A DNA stretch of 64,000 bases from Klebsiella terrigena. Lineage in GTDB: Bacteria > Pseudomonadota > Gammaproteobacteria > Enterobacterales > Enterobacteriaceae. Every line of letters begins with the position of its first letter. Positions within the stretch are counted from its first letter, which is position 1. Under the pieces are notes generated by a model. It was not told where the DNA came from and ran no database searches. It worked only from the letters and a program-made list of their open reading frames with translations. Location of the stretch: positions 329,665-393,664 of the forward strand of contig NZ_BJNO01000003.1 in assembly GCF_006539725.1 (NCBI RefSeq), in the 5' to 3' direction. Positions 1 to 9,977 of the stretch are shown piece by piece. The position numbers were made by a program, and so were the translations under genes.

Positions 1-713
1 AGGCGGCGCGGATGTGCGGAATTGACGGCTATCCGCTGCGACTTGAACCGCAGCTGGTGTGCGACACCGAAGATCTGGATGCATTAATGAACGTCGATGC
101 GCTGGTGATCACCTTGCCGGCTCGCCGTACCGGCCCGGGGGAGGATTTCTACCTGCAGGCGGTGCAGGAAATTGTGGATACCGCGTTAGTCCACCACGTT
201 CCGCGGATAATTTTTACCAGCTCCACCTCGGTGTATGGCAACGCCAGCGGCACCCTGAAAGAGGGCGCCCCCCGCAATCCGCAAACCGCCAGCGGCAGGG
301 TGCTTAAAGAGCTGGAGGACTGGCTGCATAACCTTCCGGGAACCTCGGTCGATATTTTACGCCTCGCCGGGCTGGTGGGGCCATCGCGCCATCCGGGACG
401 TTTCTTTGCCGGTAAGTCGGCGCCGGACGGCCAGCAGGGGGTCAATCTGGTCCATCTGCAGGACGTTATCGCCGCGATTGAGCTGCTGCTGCAGGCCCCG
501 AAGGGCGGACACATCTATAATATATGTGCGCCAAAGCATCCCGCTCGCGGCGTCTTCTATCCGCAGATGGCCCGCGAACTTGGCCTGCCGGCACCGGTGT
601 TTGCCGATAACCCGGACGGCGATACCGGCAAGATTATCGACGGCAACCGCATCTGCTACGAGCTGGGGTTTGAGTATCAGTACCCGGACCCGCTGGTTAT
701 GCCGATGGAGTAA
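1..713 (+). CDS. yeeZ: YeeZ family NAD(P)-binding protein, 5' partial
   Basis: The reading frame is open from the left edge (codons in frame from base 3), so the N-terminal nucleotide-binding segment lies outside the window. About 236 codons remain of a family protein of about 274 residues. The visible part has the extended-SDR pattern: an IIFTSSTSVYG segment (Ser and Tyr of the active-site region), then DILRLAGLVGP and a conserved FEYQYPDPLVMP C-terminus, all matching E. coli YeeZ closely. It belongs to the NAD-dependent epimerase/dehydratase-like fold, but no reaction is established. The LysR gene yeeY follows 38 bases downstream in the same direction, as in E. coli. The identity is secure and the function is not. 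Confidence 0.93.
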   Translation, partial: AARMCGIDGYPLRLEPQLVCDTEDLDALMNVDALVITLPARRTGPGEDFYLQAVQEIVDTALVHHVPRIIFTSSTSVYGNASGTLKEGAPRNPQTASGRVLKELEDWLHNLPGTSVDILRLAGLVGPSRHPGRFFAGKSAPDGQQGVNLVHLQDVIAAIELLLQAPKGGHIYNICAPKHPARGVFYPQMARELGLPAPVFADNPDGDTGKIIDGNRICYELGFEYQYPDPLVMPME

Positions 714-751
714 TCAGTCAGCGGGAAATCGCGAACCGTAAGGGGGCGGCG

Positions 752-1642
752 ATGAAACCACTGCTGGATGTCCTCGTTATTCTGGATGCGCTGGAAAAAG
801 AGGGGAGCTTTGCTGCGGCGTCGGCAAAGCTTTATAAAACGCCCTCTGCGCTGAGCTACACCATTCATAAGCTGGAAAGCGATCTCAATATTCAGCTGCT
901 TGACCGCAGCGGACACCGCGCGCGCTTTACCCCCAGCGGCCAGCTGCTGCTGGAAAAGGGGCGCGAAGTGCTCCACACCGCGCGGGAGCTGGAAAAACAG
1001 GCGATTAAGCTGCACCAGGGCTGGGAAAACGCGCTGGTCATTGCCGTGGACGCCACCTTTCCCTTCTCTTTACTGGCGCCGCTGGTGGGCCAGTTTTATC
1101 AGCAGCACCAGCTGGCGCAGCTGCGCTTTAGCCGCGAGACCGTGAGCGACCGCTGGGAGGCGCTGGTCGAAGGGCGGGCGGATATCGTGCTCGGCGCGTT
1201 AAGCGATCCGCCAGCCCTCAGCGGCTACGGTTTCACTTCGCTCGGCGAGCTGGAGCATATTTTTGTCGTCGCCCCGCAGCATCCGCTGGCGCAGCTGCCG
1301 GAACCGCTGAGCTGGCGGGTAATGAAGCGCCACCGGGCCATTATCTGCGGCGGTGGCTGGCCGTCCGCTGACGATCAGGAGAATCTGGCGGCGTTTGATT
1401 TTCCCGGCCTGCTGGCGCTGGTTTCCGCCGGTCTTGGCTGGGGCTATCTGCCGCGCTACCTGGCCCAGGCCCAGCTTGACCTCGGCGAGCTGATAATGAA
1501 GGAGGTTGCCGCCCATCAACCGCTCTACCGGGCGTGGATTGGCTGGCATGAGGACGCTTCCGGTCTCGCCAGCGGATGGTGGCAGAATGCGGTTTTAGCA
1601 AATAATGCTATTCGCAGGATATACAATACTAAAATTGTATGA
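752..1642 (+). CDS. yeeY: LysR-type transcriptional regulator YeeY
   Basis: 296 residues. The N-terminal winged HTH is clear (residues 1-60, GSFAAASAKLYKTPSALSY), followed by a LysR effector domain. The first 100 residues match E. coli YeeY almost exactly; the C-terminal half is more divergent and slightly shorter. The ATG at 752 is preceded by an AAGGGGG ribosome site. It sits directly after yeeZ and upstream of plaP, the same order as in E. coli. The target genes and effector are unknown. A hairpin with a T-run ends the unit at about 1777. Confidence 0.93.
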   Translation: MKPLLDVLVILDALEKEGSFAAASAKLYKTPSALSYTIHKLESDLNIQLLDRSGHRARFTPSGQLLLEKGREVLHTARELEKQAIKLHQGWENALVIAVDATFPFSLLAPLVGQFYQQHQLAQLRFSRETVSDRWEALVEGRADIVLGALSDPPALSGYGFTSLGELEHIFVVAPQHPLAQLPEPLSWRVMKRHRAIICGGGWPSADDQENLAAFDFPGLLALVSAGLGWGYLPRYLAQAQLDLGELIMKEVAAHQPLYRAWIGWHEDASGLASGWWQNAVLANNAIRRIYNTKIV

Positions 1643-1744
1643 ATATTAGGCTATTAAATAATTTCTGCAATTTTTTGGCTCTTCTACGGCTTGTCATCCG
1701 GCCAGTAAATGTTGCAAAATACGCGGCCTGAAAAACAGAAACTA

Positions 1745-1777
1745 GCCGACGCTTTTTAAAGTGTCGGTTATTTTTTT
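1745..1777 (+). terminator. Rho-independent terminator after yeeY
   Basis: The arms CCGAC and GTCGG, extended inside by CTTT/AAAG with small bulges, are followed by TTATTTTTTT. It separates yeeY from the plaP promoter region, which fills the rest of the 1643-1931 gap. Confidence 0.7.
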
Positions 1778-1931
1778 GCTTTAAAGACACATCATTCAAT
1801 ACCAAGAGGCCGGGCTTCGTACCGGATAGATATTTACTAAAAACCGACAGTTGTTGTCGCTGAGGAATACACAGAAATGGGGCAATTTTTTGCTTACGCG
1901 ATGGCTTTCGCCGTAAAAGGGGATGACCACA

Positions 1932-3290
1932 ATGTCGCATAACGCTACTCCAAAAACCTCTCGCGTGGAATTACGTAAAACGCTTACGTTGATTCCGGTT
2001 GTCATGATGGGCCTGGCCTATATGCAGCCGATGACGCTGTTCGATACGTTTGGTATCGTCTCTGGATTGACTGACGGTCACGTTGCGACGGCCTACGCCT
2101 TCGCGCTGATCGCAATTCTTTTCACGGCGCTGAGCTACGGTAAACTGGTTCGTCGTTTTCCGTCTGCAGGCTCCGCCTACACCTACGCTCAGAAATCTAT
2201 CAGCCCGGCCGTTGGCTTTATGGTTGGCTGGTCATCGCTGCTCGACTATCTGTTTATGCCGATGATCAACATCCTGCTGGCGAAGATTTACTTTGAAGCG
2301 CTGATGCCTTCCGTTCCGTCGTGGATCTTCGTGGTGGCGCTGGTCGGCTTTATGACCGTGTCCAACCTGCGCAGCATCAAGGCCGTGGCGAACTTCAATA
2401 CCCTGATTGTGGTTCTGCAGATGGGCATCGTGGCGGTTATCGTCGGCCTGATTATCTACGGTATCATGCACGGTGAAGGCGCCGGTACGCTGACCAGCAC
2501 CCGTCCGTTCTGGTCTGAAGGGGCCCACGTGGTGCCGATGATTACCGGTGCGACCATTCTGTGCTTCTCGTTCCTCGGCTTTGACGGTATCTCTTCTCTG
2601 TCTGAAGAGACCAAAGACGCAGAGCGCGTGATCCCGAAGGCCATCTTCCTGACCGCGCTGATTGGCGGGATGATCTTCATCGGCGCCTCTTACTTCCTGC
2701 AGCTGTACTTCCCGGATATCTCGCGCTTTAAAGATCCGGACGCGTCGCAGCCTGAAATCATGCTGTACGTGGCGGGCAAAACCTTCCAGTGGGGCGTGCT
2801 GATCTTCTCCAGCGTGACCGTTCTGGCTTCCGGTATGGCCGCACACGCGGGCGTTTCCCGTCTGATGTACGTGATGGGCCGCGATGGCGTATTCCCGACC
2901 AGCTTCTTCGGCTACGTTCACCCGAAATGGCGTACCCCGGCGTTTAACGTGCTGCTGGTGGGTGCCATTGCGCTGCTGGCGATTAAATTCGACCTGGTCA
3001 CCGCGACGGCGCTGATTAACTTCGGGGCGCTGGTGGCCTTCACCTTCGTTAACCTGTCGGTCATTTCGCAGTTCTGGATCCGCGAGAAGCGTAACAAGAC
3101 TCTGAAAGACCACGTTAACTACCTGGTGCTGCCAACCTGTGGCGCGCTGACCGTTGGCGCACTGTGGGTCAACCTGGAGCAGAGCTCTATGGTTCTGGGC
3201 CTGATTTGGGGCACCATCGGCCTGGTCTACCTGGCCTGCGTAACCCGTCGTTTCCGTAACCCGGTTCCGCAGTACGAAGACATTGCCTGA
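1932..3290 (+). CDS. plaP: Putrescine importer PlaP (APC family)
   Basis: A polytopic amino acid-polyamine-organocation permease of 452 residues, about 12 membrane segments, near-identical in pattern to E. coli PlaP (YeeF). Conserved features are [25 protein letters not shown] at the N-terminus, the [19 protein letters not shown] segment, and the ending [12 protein letters not shown]. In E. coli it is a low-affinity, proton-motive-force-driven putrescine importer of the inner membrane. The ATG at 1932 is preferred over the in-frame ATG at 1923 because AAGGGG at 1917-1922 is well placed for it and because it matches the E. coli start. The gene is monocistronic and ends in a strong terminator. 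Confidence 0.95.
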   Translation: MSHNATPKTSRVELRKTLTLIPVVMMGLAYMQPMTLFDTFGIVSGLTDGHVATAYAFALIAILFTALSYGKLVRRFPSAGSAYTYAQKSISPAVGFMVGWSSLLDYLFMPMINILLAKIYFEALMPSVPSWIFVVALVGFMTVSNLRSIKAVANFNTLIVVLQMGIVAVIVGLIIYGIMHGEGAGTLTSTRPFWSEGAHVVPMITGATILCFSFLGFDGISSLSEETKDAERVIPKAIFLTALIGGMIFIGASYFLQLYFPDISRFKDPDASQPEIMLYVAGKTFQWGVLIFSSVTVLASGMAAHAGVSRLMYVMGRDGVFPTSFFGYVHPKWRTPAFNVLLVGAIALLAIKFDLVTATALINFGALVAFTFVNLSVISQFWIREKRNKTLKDHVNYLVLPTCGALTVGALWVNLEQSSMVLGLIWGTIGLVYLACVTRRFRNPVPQYEDIA

Positions 3291-3305
3291 TCGCGCATCA
3301 GAATG

Positions 3306-3337
3306 AAAAAAGCCGGGGGGAGACCTCCGGCTTTTTT
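3306..3337. terminator. Bidirectional terminator between plaP and the arsR-type gene
   Basis: A run of A, a GC-rich stem (GCCGG...CTCCGGC) and a run of six T. The A-run before and T-run after the stem allow it to serve both converging genes. Confidence 0.85.
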
Positions 3338-3344
3338 GTTTCCG

Positions 3345-3662
3345 TCACTCCTGCGCTTCCTGGCGCATCACTCTGAGTAGCGTATCCAGCAGTCCGGGAA
3401 AACGCGCCTCCAGATCCTCCCTGCGCAGCGAAATCATATTCTCCCGTCCCTGCGGGCGCTGCCATATCACGCCGCTATCGCGCAGCACGCGCCAGTGGTG
3501 GGTCATGGTGGACTTGGCAACGTCTTCATGGCGCAGGGCGTTGCAGCTCTGTTCGCTGCCGTCGGCGAGGATGCGAATAATCTCCAGCCGCATCGGATTG
3601 CCAAGGGCAAAAAGAACATTTTCAAGGCGGATTTGTTCACGTTCGGGGTGATTGGCGATCAT
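3345..3662 (-). CDS. ArsR/SmtB-family helix-turn-helix repressor
   Basis: 105 residues with a typical ArsR winged helix: ALGNPMRLEIIRIL at residues 17-30, recognition helix VAKSTMTHHWRVLRDSGVI, and a wing with RPQGRENMISLR. No cysteine pair of the metal-sensing ELCVC type is visible, so metal sensing is not supported. It is divergent from the EF-G-like gene at 3900 with about 240 bases between starts, and a small palindrome there could be its operator. It probably regulates itself and the EF-G paralogue. No gene name is assigned. Confidence 0.85.
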   Translation of the reverse strand: MIANHPEREQIRLENVLFALGNPMRLEIIRILADGSEQSCNALRHEDVAKSTMTHHWRVLRDSGVIWQRPQGRENMISLRREDLEARFPGLLDTLLRVMRQEAQE

Positions 3663-3814
3663 AATATTCCTGTGTCGGCGGTTGCTCTGTTCCGCGGAAC
3701 AGCAGCCCGTATCGGCGGCTGGCCGGTAATATACCCAAACTCAATCGCTAAAGCCACGCGCGGTGCTGCAGCTTCACCGATAGTAACGATAGCAAAAATA
3801 GTTCGAATATACTC

Positions 3815-3832
3815 GTACAGTTGTACTATGAT
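3815..3832 (+). promoter_or_regulatory. Candidate promoter and operator for the EF-G-like gene
   Basis: GTACA-N2-TGTAC (3815-3826) is a perfect short palindrome directly abutting a TATGAT hexamer (3827-3832) that could be a -10 box. The matching -35 is poor. The position suits a repressor such as the divergent ArsR protein. This is an inference from layout only. Confidence 0.35.
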
Positions 3833-3899
3833 AGAGGCCGTTGAACGAACCGCGGCGATTTCGCCGCTCACTGACAGTCAAAATGACTAAGGACGCATC

Positions 3900-6002
3900 A
3901 TGCCCCGACCCATCCCCCTCGAACGTTATCGCAACATCGGTATCTCCGCGCATATCGATGCCGGTAAAACCACCACCACTGAGCGCATTCTGTTCTATAC
4001 CGGAATGAGCCATAAGCTGGGTGAAGTACACGATGGCGCGGCAACAACCGACTGGATGGCGCAGGAGCAAGAGCGCGGGATAACCATTACTTCCGCCGCG
4101 GTAAGCTGCTTCTGGCCCGGCATGGACCGCAGCTTTGAGCCGCACCGGATTAATATCATCGACACCCCCGGGCACGTCGATTTTACCATTGAAGTCGAGC
4201 GCTCCATGCGGGTACTCGACGGCGCGGTGATGGTCTACGACTCCGTCGGCGGCGTGCAGCCGCAGTCGGAAACCGTCTGGCGGCAGGCGAATAAGTATCA
4301 CGTCCCGCGGCTGGCCTTCGTCAATAAAATGGACCGCCCCGGCGCCGATTTCTTCCGCGTGGTGCAGATGATGATCGACCGCCTGAAGGCCAACCCGGTG
4401 CCGGTGGTGATTCCCGTCGGCGCCGAGGAGCACTTCGTTGGGGTCGTTGACCTCATCAAAATGCGCGCCATTTTGTGGGACGATGCGACCCAGGGGATGA
4501 CCTTCAGCTATGCGCCGGTGCCGGATGAGCTGCTGGCAACCGCCCACCAGTGGCGGGAAAAAATGGTCTCAGCGGCGGCGGAAGCCAGCGACGAGCTGAT
4601 GGACAAATATCTCGAAACCGGCGATCTGAGCGAGGCTGAGATCGTCGCCGGGCTGCGTAAGCGCACCGTTGCCGGAGAGATCCAGCCGGTGCTGTGCGGC
4701 AGCGCCTTTAAGAACAAAGGCGTCCAGCGGATGCTCGATGCGGTCATTGAACTGATGCCGTCCCCGCTGGATATCCCGGCGATTCAGGGTGTTGATGAGC
4801 AAGGCCGGCCGGCGGAGCGTCATCCTGCCGATGATGAACCGCTCTCGGCGCTGGCGTTCAAGCTGATGACCGACCCCTACGTGGGCCAGCTGACCTTTAT
4901 CCGCGTCTATTCCGGCACCCTGAAGAAAGGGGATGCGGTCTATAACCCGGTTAAAGGTAAAAAAGAGCGTATCGGTCGCATCGTGCTGATGCACGCCAAC
5001 GATCGCCACGAGGTGGACGAGCTGCACGCCGGCGATATCGCCGCCTGCGTTGGCCTGAAAGACGTCACCACCGGCGACACGCTGTGTGATCCGAATGCGA
5101 TCGTCACCCTGGAGCGGATGGAGTTTCCGGAGCCGGTGATTTCGCTGGCAATCGAGCCGAAAACCAAAGCGGATCAGGAGAAAATGGGCATCGCGCTGCA
5201 GCGCCTGGCGGCGGAAGATCCGTCGTTCCGCCTGCACACCGACGAGGAGTCCGGGCAGACGATTATTTCCGGGATGGGCGAGCTGCATCTGGAAATTATC
5301 GTTGACCGGATGCGGCGCGAATTTGGCGTTGAGGCGAATATCGGCCGTCCGCAGGTGACCTACCGCGAGACGATCCGCAAAACGGTGAAAGAGGTGGAAG
5401 GTAAATTCGTCCGCCAGTCCGGCGGCAAGGGGCAGTACGGCCACGTGGTGCTGACGCTCGAACCGCTGGAGCCCGGCAGCGGCTTCGTCTTTGAAGATGC
5501 CACCAAAGGCGGGGTGGTGCCGCGCGAGTACATTCCTTCGGTGGAAAAAGGTCTGCGCGAAGCGATGGGCACCGGCGTGCTGGCAGGCTATCCGGTGGTG
5601 GACGTCAAAGCGACCCTGACTTTTGGTTCGTACCACGACGTCGACTCCTCGGAAATGGCCTTCCGCATGGCGGCTATTTTCGGCTTCAAGGAGGGCGCGC
5701 GCAGGGCCGATCCGGTGATTCTCGAACCGGTGATGCATGTGGAGGTGGAAACCCCGGAAGAGTATGCCGGCAACATTATGGGCGATCTCTCTTCGCGCCG
5801 CGGCATGGTGCAGGGGATGGAAGAGCGCTTCGGTAGTCAGATTATCCGCGCCGACGTGCCGCTGGCCGAGATGTTCGGCTATTCCACGACGCTACGCTCG
5901 ATGTCCCAGGGGCGGGCGACCTACAGCATGGAGTTCCATCATTACGCGGAGGCCCCGCGTAACGTGGCGGAGGCGATTATCGCCAGCCGTGCGAAAGGGT
6001 AA
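3900..6002 (+). CDS. Elongation factor G paralogue (translational GTPase)
   Basis: 700 residues, full EF-G length. The GTPase domain has the P-loop AHIDAGKTT (residues 17-25), ERGIT in switch I, DTPGHVDF in switch II, NKMD for guanine specificity and a GSA motif near residue 265. Domains II-V follow, including [10 protein letters not shown] and the domain IV segment [12 protein letters not shown]. It is not the str-operon fusA by context: no rpsG or tuf lies nearby, and it stands alone next to an ArsR regulator between plaP and sbcB, where E. coli has yeeD-yeeE. All GTPase motifs are intact, so it is presumably an active ribosomal GTPase. Whether it replaces EF-G under stress or in the presence of an inhibitor is unknown. 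Confidence 0.9.
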   Translation: MPRPIPLERYRNIGISAHIDAGKTTTTERILFYTGMSHKLGEVHDGAATTDWMAQEQERGITITSAAVSCFWPGMDRSFEPHRINIIDTPGHVDFTIEVERSMRVLDGAVMVYDSVGGVQPQSETVWRQANKYHVPRLAFVNKMDRPGADFFRVVQMMIDRLKANPVPVVIPVGAEEHFVGVVDLIKMRAILWDDATQGMTFSYAPVPDELLATAHQWREKMVSAAAEASDELMDKYLETGDLSEAEIVAGLRKRTVAGEIQPVLCGSAFKNKGVQRMLDAVIELMPSPLDIPAIQGVDEQGRPAERHPADDEPLSALAFKLMTDPYVGQLTFIRVYSGTLKKGDAVYNPVKGKKERIGRIVLMHANDRHEVDELHAGDIAACVGLKDVTTGDTLCDPNAIVTLERMEFPEPVISLAIEPKTKADQEKMGIALQRLAAEDPSFRLHTDEESGQTIISGMGELHLEIIVDRMRREFGVEANIGRPQVTYRETIRKTVKEVEGKFVRQSGGKGQYGHVVLTLEPLEPGSGFVFEDATKGGVVPREYIPSVEKGLREAMGTGVLAGYPVVDVKATLTFGSYHDVDSSEMAFRMAAIFGFKEGARRADPVILEPVMHVEVETPEEYAGNIMGDLSSRRGMVQGMEERFGSQIIRADVPLAEMFGYSTTLRSMSQGRATYSMEFHHYAEAPRNVAEAIIASRAKG

Positions 6003-6009
6003 ATAACCG

Positions 6010-6044
6010 TTCCCGGCCTGCGTCGCGCAGTCCGGGAATTTATT
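6010..6044 (+). terminator. Terminator after the EF-G-like gene
   Basis: TTCCCGG and CCGGGAA arms flank a 15-base interior with its own GC pairing, then TTTATTTATT. It lies between the converging EF-G-like gene and sbcB. Confidence 0.7.
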
Positions 6045-6048
6045 TATT

Positions 6049-7473
6049 CTAAACAATATCCTGCGCGTACTGCCATAGCGCTTTCACCAGCATCAGCTTC
6101 TCATTATTGTCAGCATACTGCTGCTGCAACATCTGCAGCTCATCGGCATAAGCCTGCAAAAACTCCGGCGTAAACACCTCCCGACGATGCTCTAACCAGC
6201 GCTGCTGCTCGGCTTCATCAAGGCTGCCCGGGAAGTTTCGCGCGCGATAGTTAAACAGCAGGCGCTCGATGCGCTGATCGGCGAAGGTAATGTCCAGCGC
6301 CGGCAGGTTGCGCGGATCGGTCTCCAGCACAATCTTCATCGCCGCGCGGTCGGCATCGCTGAAGAAGCCGTTGTAGAGCTGAGTATCGACGTTATCGGAA
6401 GGCACAAACGGCTCCGCCTCGGCGAAAATGGCCACCACTTTTTCCCGTACCTGCGGCTGGCCGCGCAGCAGCTGCAGGTTATCGAGGCAGCGTTGGCGGT
6501 TGATGCCCAGACGCTCCGCATCTTCCGGGCGCAGCGTATTGGCCTTGGCCAGCACCGGGCATTTATTGAGATGGACCAGCTTGACCGGTACCGCCGGCAG
6601 GTCGCCGAGGTCGGCTTTGGCGGTATACAGCCGCTCGCGCAGCGCGTCGGCGTCCAGCTCCAGCAGCGGCGACATATCGCCGGCAAGGTCAACCATAATC
6701 ACCGCATTGCGATTATCCGGATGCCACGCCAGCGGAGCCACCCAACTGGTGTTGCCGCGCGCGGCGCCGAACATCCCGGAGACGTGGACCAGCGGCGTCA
6801 TCTGTGGCACGTCAATCAGCGTCGCCAGCTTGCGCTTATTGCGGAAGGTATAAAGGTAGTCGAACAGGCGAGGCTGCTGGGTTTTGACCAGCCTGGCCAT
6901 GGCGATAGTGGCATACACGTCGGCCATCGCATCGTGGGCGTTACTGTGCTCGATGCCGTTGGCCACGGTCAGATGCTCAAGGCGAAAGCTGGGCAGGCCG
7001 TCGTCGTTTTCCGGCCAGTTGATGCCTTCCGGGCGCAGCGCGTAGCAGGCGCGCATCACGTCCAGCAGGTCCCAGCGCGAGTTATCGTGCTGCCAGCTCC
7101 AGGCGTAAGGATCGTAGAAGTTGCGATAGAAAATATTGCGGCTGACTTCGTCATCGAAACGCACGTTGTTGTAACCCACAATGCAGGTCTTTGGCACCGT
7201 GAACAGGTCGTGAATGCGGCGGGCAAAGGCGGCTTCGTTGTCGCCTTTGGCGATCGCTTCCTGCGGCGTGATGCCGGTAATCATCACCGCCTGCGGCTGC
7301 GGCAGATAGTCGTCAGCCGGCTTGCAGTAGAACACCTCGGGCTCGCCGATGACGTTAAGATCCGCGTCGGTGCGGATAGCGGCAAACTGCGCCGGCCGGT
7401 CAAGGGACGGACGGGTGCCAAAGGTTTCGTAGTCGTGGAATAAAAATCCGGGCTGATTGGCGCTATCTTGCAT
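6049..7473 (-). CDS. sbcB: Exodeoxyribonuclease I (SbcB)
   Basis: 474 residues against 475 in E. coli. The DEDDh nuclease motifs are intact: FHDYETFG (Asp and Glu near residues 14-16), RWDLLDV, and SNAHDAMADV with the catalytic His and Asp. The SH3-like and C-terminal helical domains are full length. It degrades single-stranded DNA 3' to 5' and works in mismatch repair and recombination in the cytoplasm. It converges on the EF-G-like gene. Confidence 0.97.
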   Translation of the reverse strand: MQDSANQPGFLFHDYETFGTRPSLDRPAQFAAIRTDADLNVIGEPEVFYCKPADDYLPQPQAVMITGITPQEAIAKGDNEAAFARRIHDLFTVPKTCIVGYNNVRFDDEVSRNIFYRNFYDPYAWSWQHDNSRWDLLDVMRACYALRPEGINWPENDDGLPSFRLEHLTVANGIEHSNAHDAMADVYATIAMARLVKTQQPRLFDYLYTFRNKRKLATLIDVPQMTPLVHVSGMFGAARGNTSWVAPLAWHPDNRNAVIMVDLAGDMSPLLELDADALRERLYTAKADLGDLPAVPVKLVHLNKCPVLAKANTLRPEDAERLGINRQRCLDNLQLLRGQPQVREKVVAIFAEAEPFVPSDNVDTQLYNGFFSDADRAAMKIVLETDPRNLPALDITFADQRIERLLFNYRARNFPGSLDEAEQQRWLEHRREVFTPEFLQAYADELQMLQQQYADNNEKLMLVKALWQYAQDIV

Positions 7474-7784
7474 AGTCTGTCTATTTTCCGTGGTGGTTGG
7501 CGTCCGTACTCTAAATCGTTCGCGGTAAACGACAAATCTGTCCGCAACGGCTCTGCACGCCGTGTCGCAGCGGCCCGTAAGGCCGATACTCAGGGATGAG
7601 CCGTGTCATAAAGCCAACGCACATGCTGCTGAAGTATGACGCGCTATGGTAAACGATTTGCCCGGGCATCAGAAGGGCATCGGCCGCGCAGGGCGTTTAT
7701 CGTGTCATATTTTCTTGCAATTAAACCATGATATGAAAGGAGAACTTCCGTAAAAAGGACGGCGAATCTGTAAATCTTGAGGAT
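7474..7784. other. Intergenic region between divergent sbcB and dacD
   Basis: 311 bases with both promoters expected inside. AAAGGAG occurs at about 7736 and a GAGG ribosome site just before the dacD start, but I see no clear operator, hairpin or small gene. Confidence 0.5.
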
Positions 7785-8957
7785 ATGCCGTTGAAAGGCC
7801 GTTTTTTTATTGCTGTAACTTTGCTCGCTTCGAGCGTTTCTTGCGCCTTTGCCGCTAATGATTTTCCCGTCACCGTGACGCCGCCTTCCATCCAGGCAGG
7901 CTCCTGGGTGCTGATGGACTACACCACCGGTCAGATCCTGACCGCCGGTAACGAACATCAGCAGCGCAACCCCGCCAGCCTGACGAAACTTATGACCGGC
8001 TACGTCGTCGACCGCGCCATCGACAGCCACCGCATCACCTTTGACGATATGGTCACCGTCGGCAAAGATGCCTGGGCGAAGGGCAACCCGGTATTCGATG
8101 GTTCATCGCTGATGTTCCTCAAGCCTGGCGATCGGCTCAGCGTCCGCGATTTAAGCCGCGGGCTTATCGTTGACTCCGGGAACGACGCCTGCGTGGCGCT
8201 GGCCGACTACGTTGCCGGCGGCCAGCCGCAGTTCGTCGCCCTGATGAACGAATATGTGCAAAAGCTGCACCTGCAGGATACCCATTTTGAAACCGTACAC
8301 GGGCTGGACGCGCCGGGGCAGCATAGCTCGGCCTACGATCTGGCGGTTCTGTCGCGGGCGATTATTCACGGCGAGCCTGATGTGTACCACATGTACAGTC
8401 AGAAAAGCCTGACGTGGAACGGGATCACCCAGCAGAACCGCAACGGCCTGCTGTGGGATAAAACCATGAACGTCGATGGCCTGAAAACCGGCCATACCTC
8501 CGGCGCCGGTTTTAACCTTATTGCTTCTGCCGTCGACGGCCAGCGCCGCCTGATTGCGGTGGTGATGGGGGCCGAGAGTCCGAAAGGGCGCGAGCAGCAG
8601 GCGGCCAAACTGCTGCACTGGGGCCAGCAAAACTTCGACACCGTCCAGGTGCTACAAAAAGGCAAAAAAGTGGGCAGCGAGCACATCTGGTATGGCGATA
8701 AGGAGCAGATCCAGCTCGGTACCGACCAGGACTTCTGGTTAGCGCTGCCGAAGTCGGAGGTTTCGCGAATCAAGGCCAAATATGTGCTGGACCAGAAAGA
8801 GCTGGAAGCGCCGATCGCCGCCAATCAGCGGGTTGGTGAAATTTCGCTCTACGACGGCGACAAGGTCGTGGCCCACTTGCCGCTGGTGACGCTGGAAAGC
8901 GTTGGCAAGGGCGGCGTGTTCTCGCGCATGAGTGATTATCTGCACCACAAGCTGTAG
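7785..8957 (+). CDS. dacD: D-alanyl-D-alanine carboxypeptidase DacD (PBP6b)
   Basis: 390 residues, near-identical over long stretches to E. coli DacD. It has a signal peptide ending at about residue 23 (SCAFA). The serine-peptidase motifs SLTK (about residue 65), SGN (about residue 128) and KTG (about residue 231) are intact, and the PBP5-type C-terminal domain ends in an amphipathic anchor (RMSDYLHHKL). It removes the terminal D-Ala from peptidoglycan pentapeptides on the periplasmic face of the inner membrane. A strong hairpin terminator follows. Confidence 0.97.
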   Translation: MPLKGRFFIAVTLLASSVSCAFAANDFPVTVTPPSIQAGSWVLMDYTTGQILTAGNEHQQRNPASLTKLMTGYVVDRAIDSHRITFDDMVTVGKDAWAKGNPVFDGSSLMFLKPGDRLSVRDLSRGLIVDSGNDACVALADYVAGGQPQFVALMNEYVQKLHLQDTHFETVHGLDAPGQHSSAYDLAVLSRAIIHGEPDVYHMYSQKSLTWNGITQQNRNGLLWDKTMNVDGLKTGHTSGAGFNLIASAVDGQRRLIAVVMGAESPKGREQQAAKLLHWGQQNFDTVQVLQKGKKVGSEHIWYGDKEQIQLGTDQDFWLALPKSEVSRIKAKYVLDQKELEAPIAANQRVGEISLYDGDKVVAHLPLVTLESVGKGGVFSRMSDYLHHKL

Positions 8958-8965
8958 CTCCCCCC

Positions 8966-8997
8966 GGTGCCGCTCTCCTGCGGAGCGGCACCCTTTC
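8966..8997 (+). terminator. Terminator after dacD
   Basis: A ten-base-pair stem GGTGCCGCTC/GAGCGGCACC with a seven-base loop, followed by CTTTCTC. Confidence 0.75.
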
Positions 8998-9115
8998 TCG
9001 CCCCACGCCGTTGTGGCGCTGGTTGGCGATTCGTTTAGTTTCAGTCAATTACCGTACCTACTCACCCTTTAAGGAAATTCTCCGGCGCCCGTGCGTCTGA
9101 AATGGCGCTGGGAAG

Positions 9116-9750
9116 ATGAAATTTTTCGCGCGTAGTGCGCTTTCTCTGGGGCTTGCGGCCGTTTTGAGTCCCGCAGGCTTTGCCTCTGGTCTGGTTCTGG
9201 CCGATAACGACGTCCGCAATGATTTAGCCTGGTTATCCGATCGCGGAACCCTGTCGTTGAGTTTATCGACCTGGCCCCTGAGCGAAGAGGAGATTGGCCG
9301 CGCGCTTGCCAACGCGCATCCGACAACGCCCGTAGAGAGAGTCGTGCTGGGCCGGGTGAACCAGCGCCTGAGGGCGTTAAAAGCCGACCTGCGCGTCACC
9401 GGCTACAGCTCAACCTTATCTACCAAGATGGCTACTACCAGCAGGGCTACCCGCCAGGCGACGCGATGGGCGGCGACGGGCGCCTGTACGCCGGCAAGGT
9501 CGAACTGGTGACGGGGGAGGATCGGCGCTGGAGCGCACGGCTGATCTACGCCGAGGTGAACCCGAAAAATCAGCGGATTAATAAAGCCTTCCCGTACGCC
9601 GATACCCTAAAAGGCGTGCAGTTAGGCTGGAGCGGCGACGCGATGCCCACCGTGCGTCTCAGCACCTCCGTGTGGTATACCGACGCTAACCACAGCGACA
9701 GCGACGATCTGGGAGCCAGTATGGGGATTGAGCTTCCTTTTAGGCTGTAA
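9116..9750 (+). pseudogene. Wzi-like capsule attachment protein, internally deleted and frameshifted remnant
   Basis: The 5' part (9116 to about 9413) encodes a signal peptide and the start of a Wzi protein (DNDVRNDLAWLSDRG, STWPLSEEEI, then RVTGYSST). After about 9414 the homology continues in another frame with the C-terminal end of Wzi (DGYYQQGYPPGDAMGGDG, KAFPYADTLKGVQLGWSG, SDDLGASMGIELPFRL). A Wzi protein has about 480 residues and forms an outer-membrane beta-barrel that anchors capsule. Here about 100 N-terminal and 110 C-terminal residues remain, so roughly 270 central residues are gone and the join is out of frame. The copy cannot make a barrel. It lies away from any capsule cluster. 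Confidence 0.88.
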
Positions 9751-9933
9751 CCGCCGGCGGCAGGTATCCACGCCGAGGCTAGCGCAGAGGCCAGCCCGGC
9801 AGCGCCGGACGGCCCAGCCTCTTGAGTCAATTATCCGTTCTGCGTACCCGCTTCCTGAATCATTTTTTCAACGCCGGCCAATGGCGACTCTGTGAATCCG
9901 CGCACATACTGTTTTTTAGCTGCCTGCTACATT

Positions 9934-9953
9934 GTATGTATATTTATACAGTA
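9934..9953 (+). promoter_or_regulatory. LexA (SOS) box of sbmC
   Basis: A 20-base site close to the TACTGT...ACAGTA consensus: the right half ATACAGTA is perfect, and the left half has ATGT in place of CTGT. It lies 25-44 bases upstream of the sbmC start. E. coli sbmC is a known LexA target. Confidence 0.75.
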
Positions 9954-9977
9954 TTTTCTATCAATCGCGGAGGCAAT

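Noticed and set aside
2232..3113. Long minus-strand open frame inside plaP
   Set aside because: It is the antisense shadow of a conserved transporter gene; its composition is of the His/Arg/Gln-rich antisense type.
4569..5738. 389-codon minus-strand open frame inside the EF-G-like gene
   Set aside because: Antisense shadow of a gene with clear GTPase motifs; no homology of its own.
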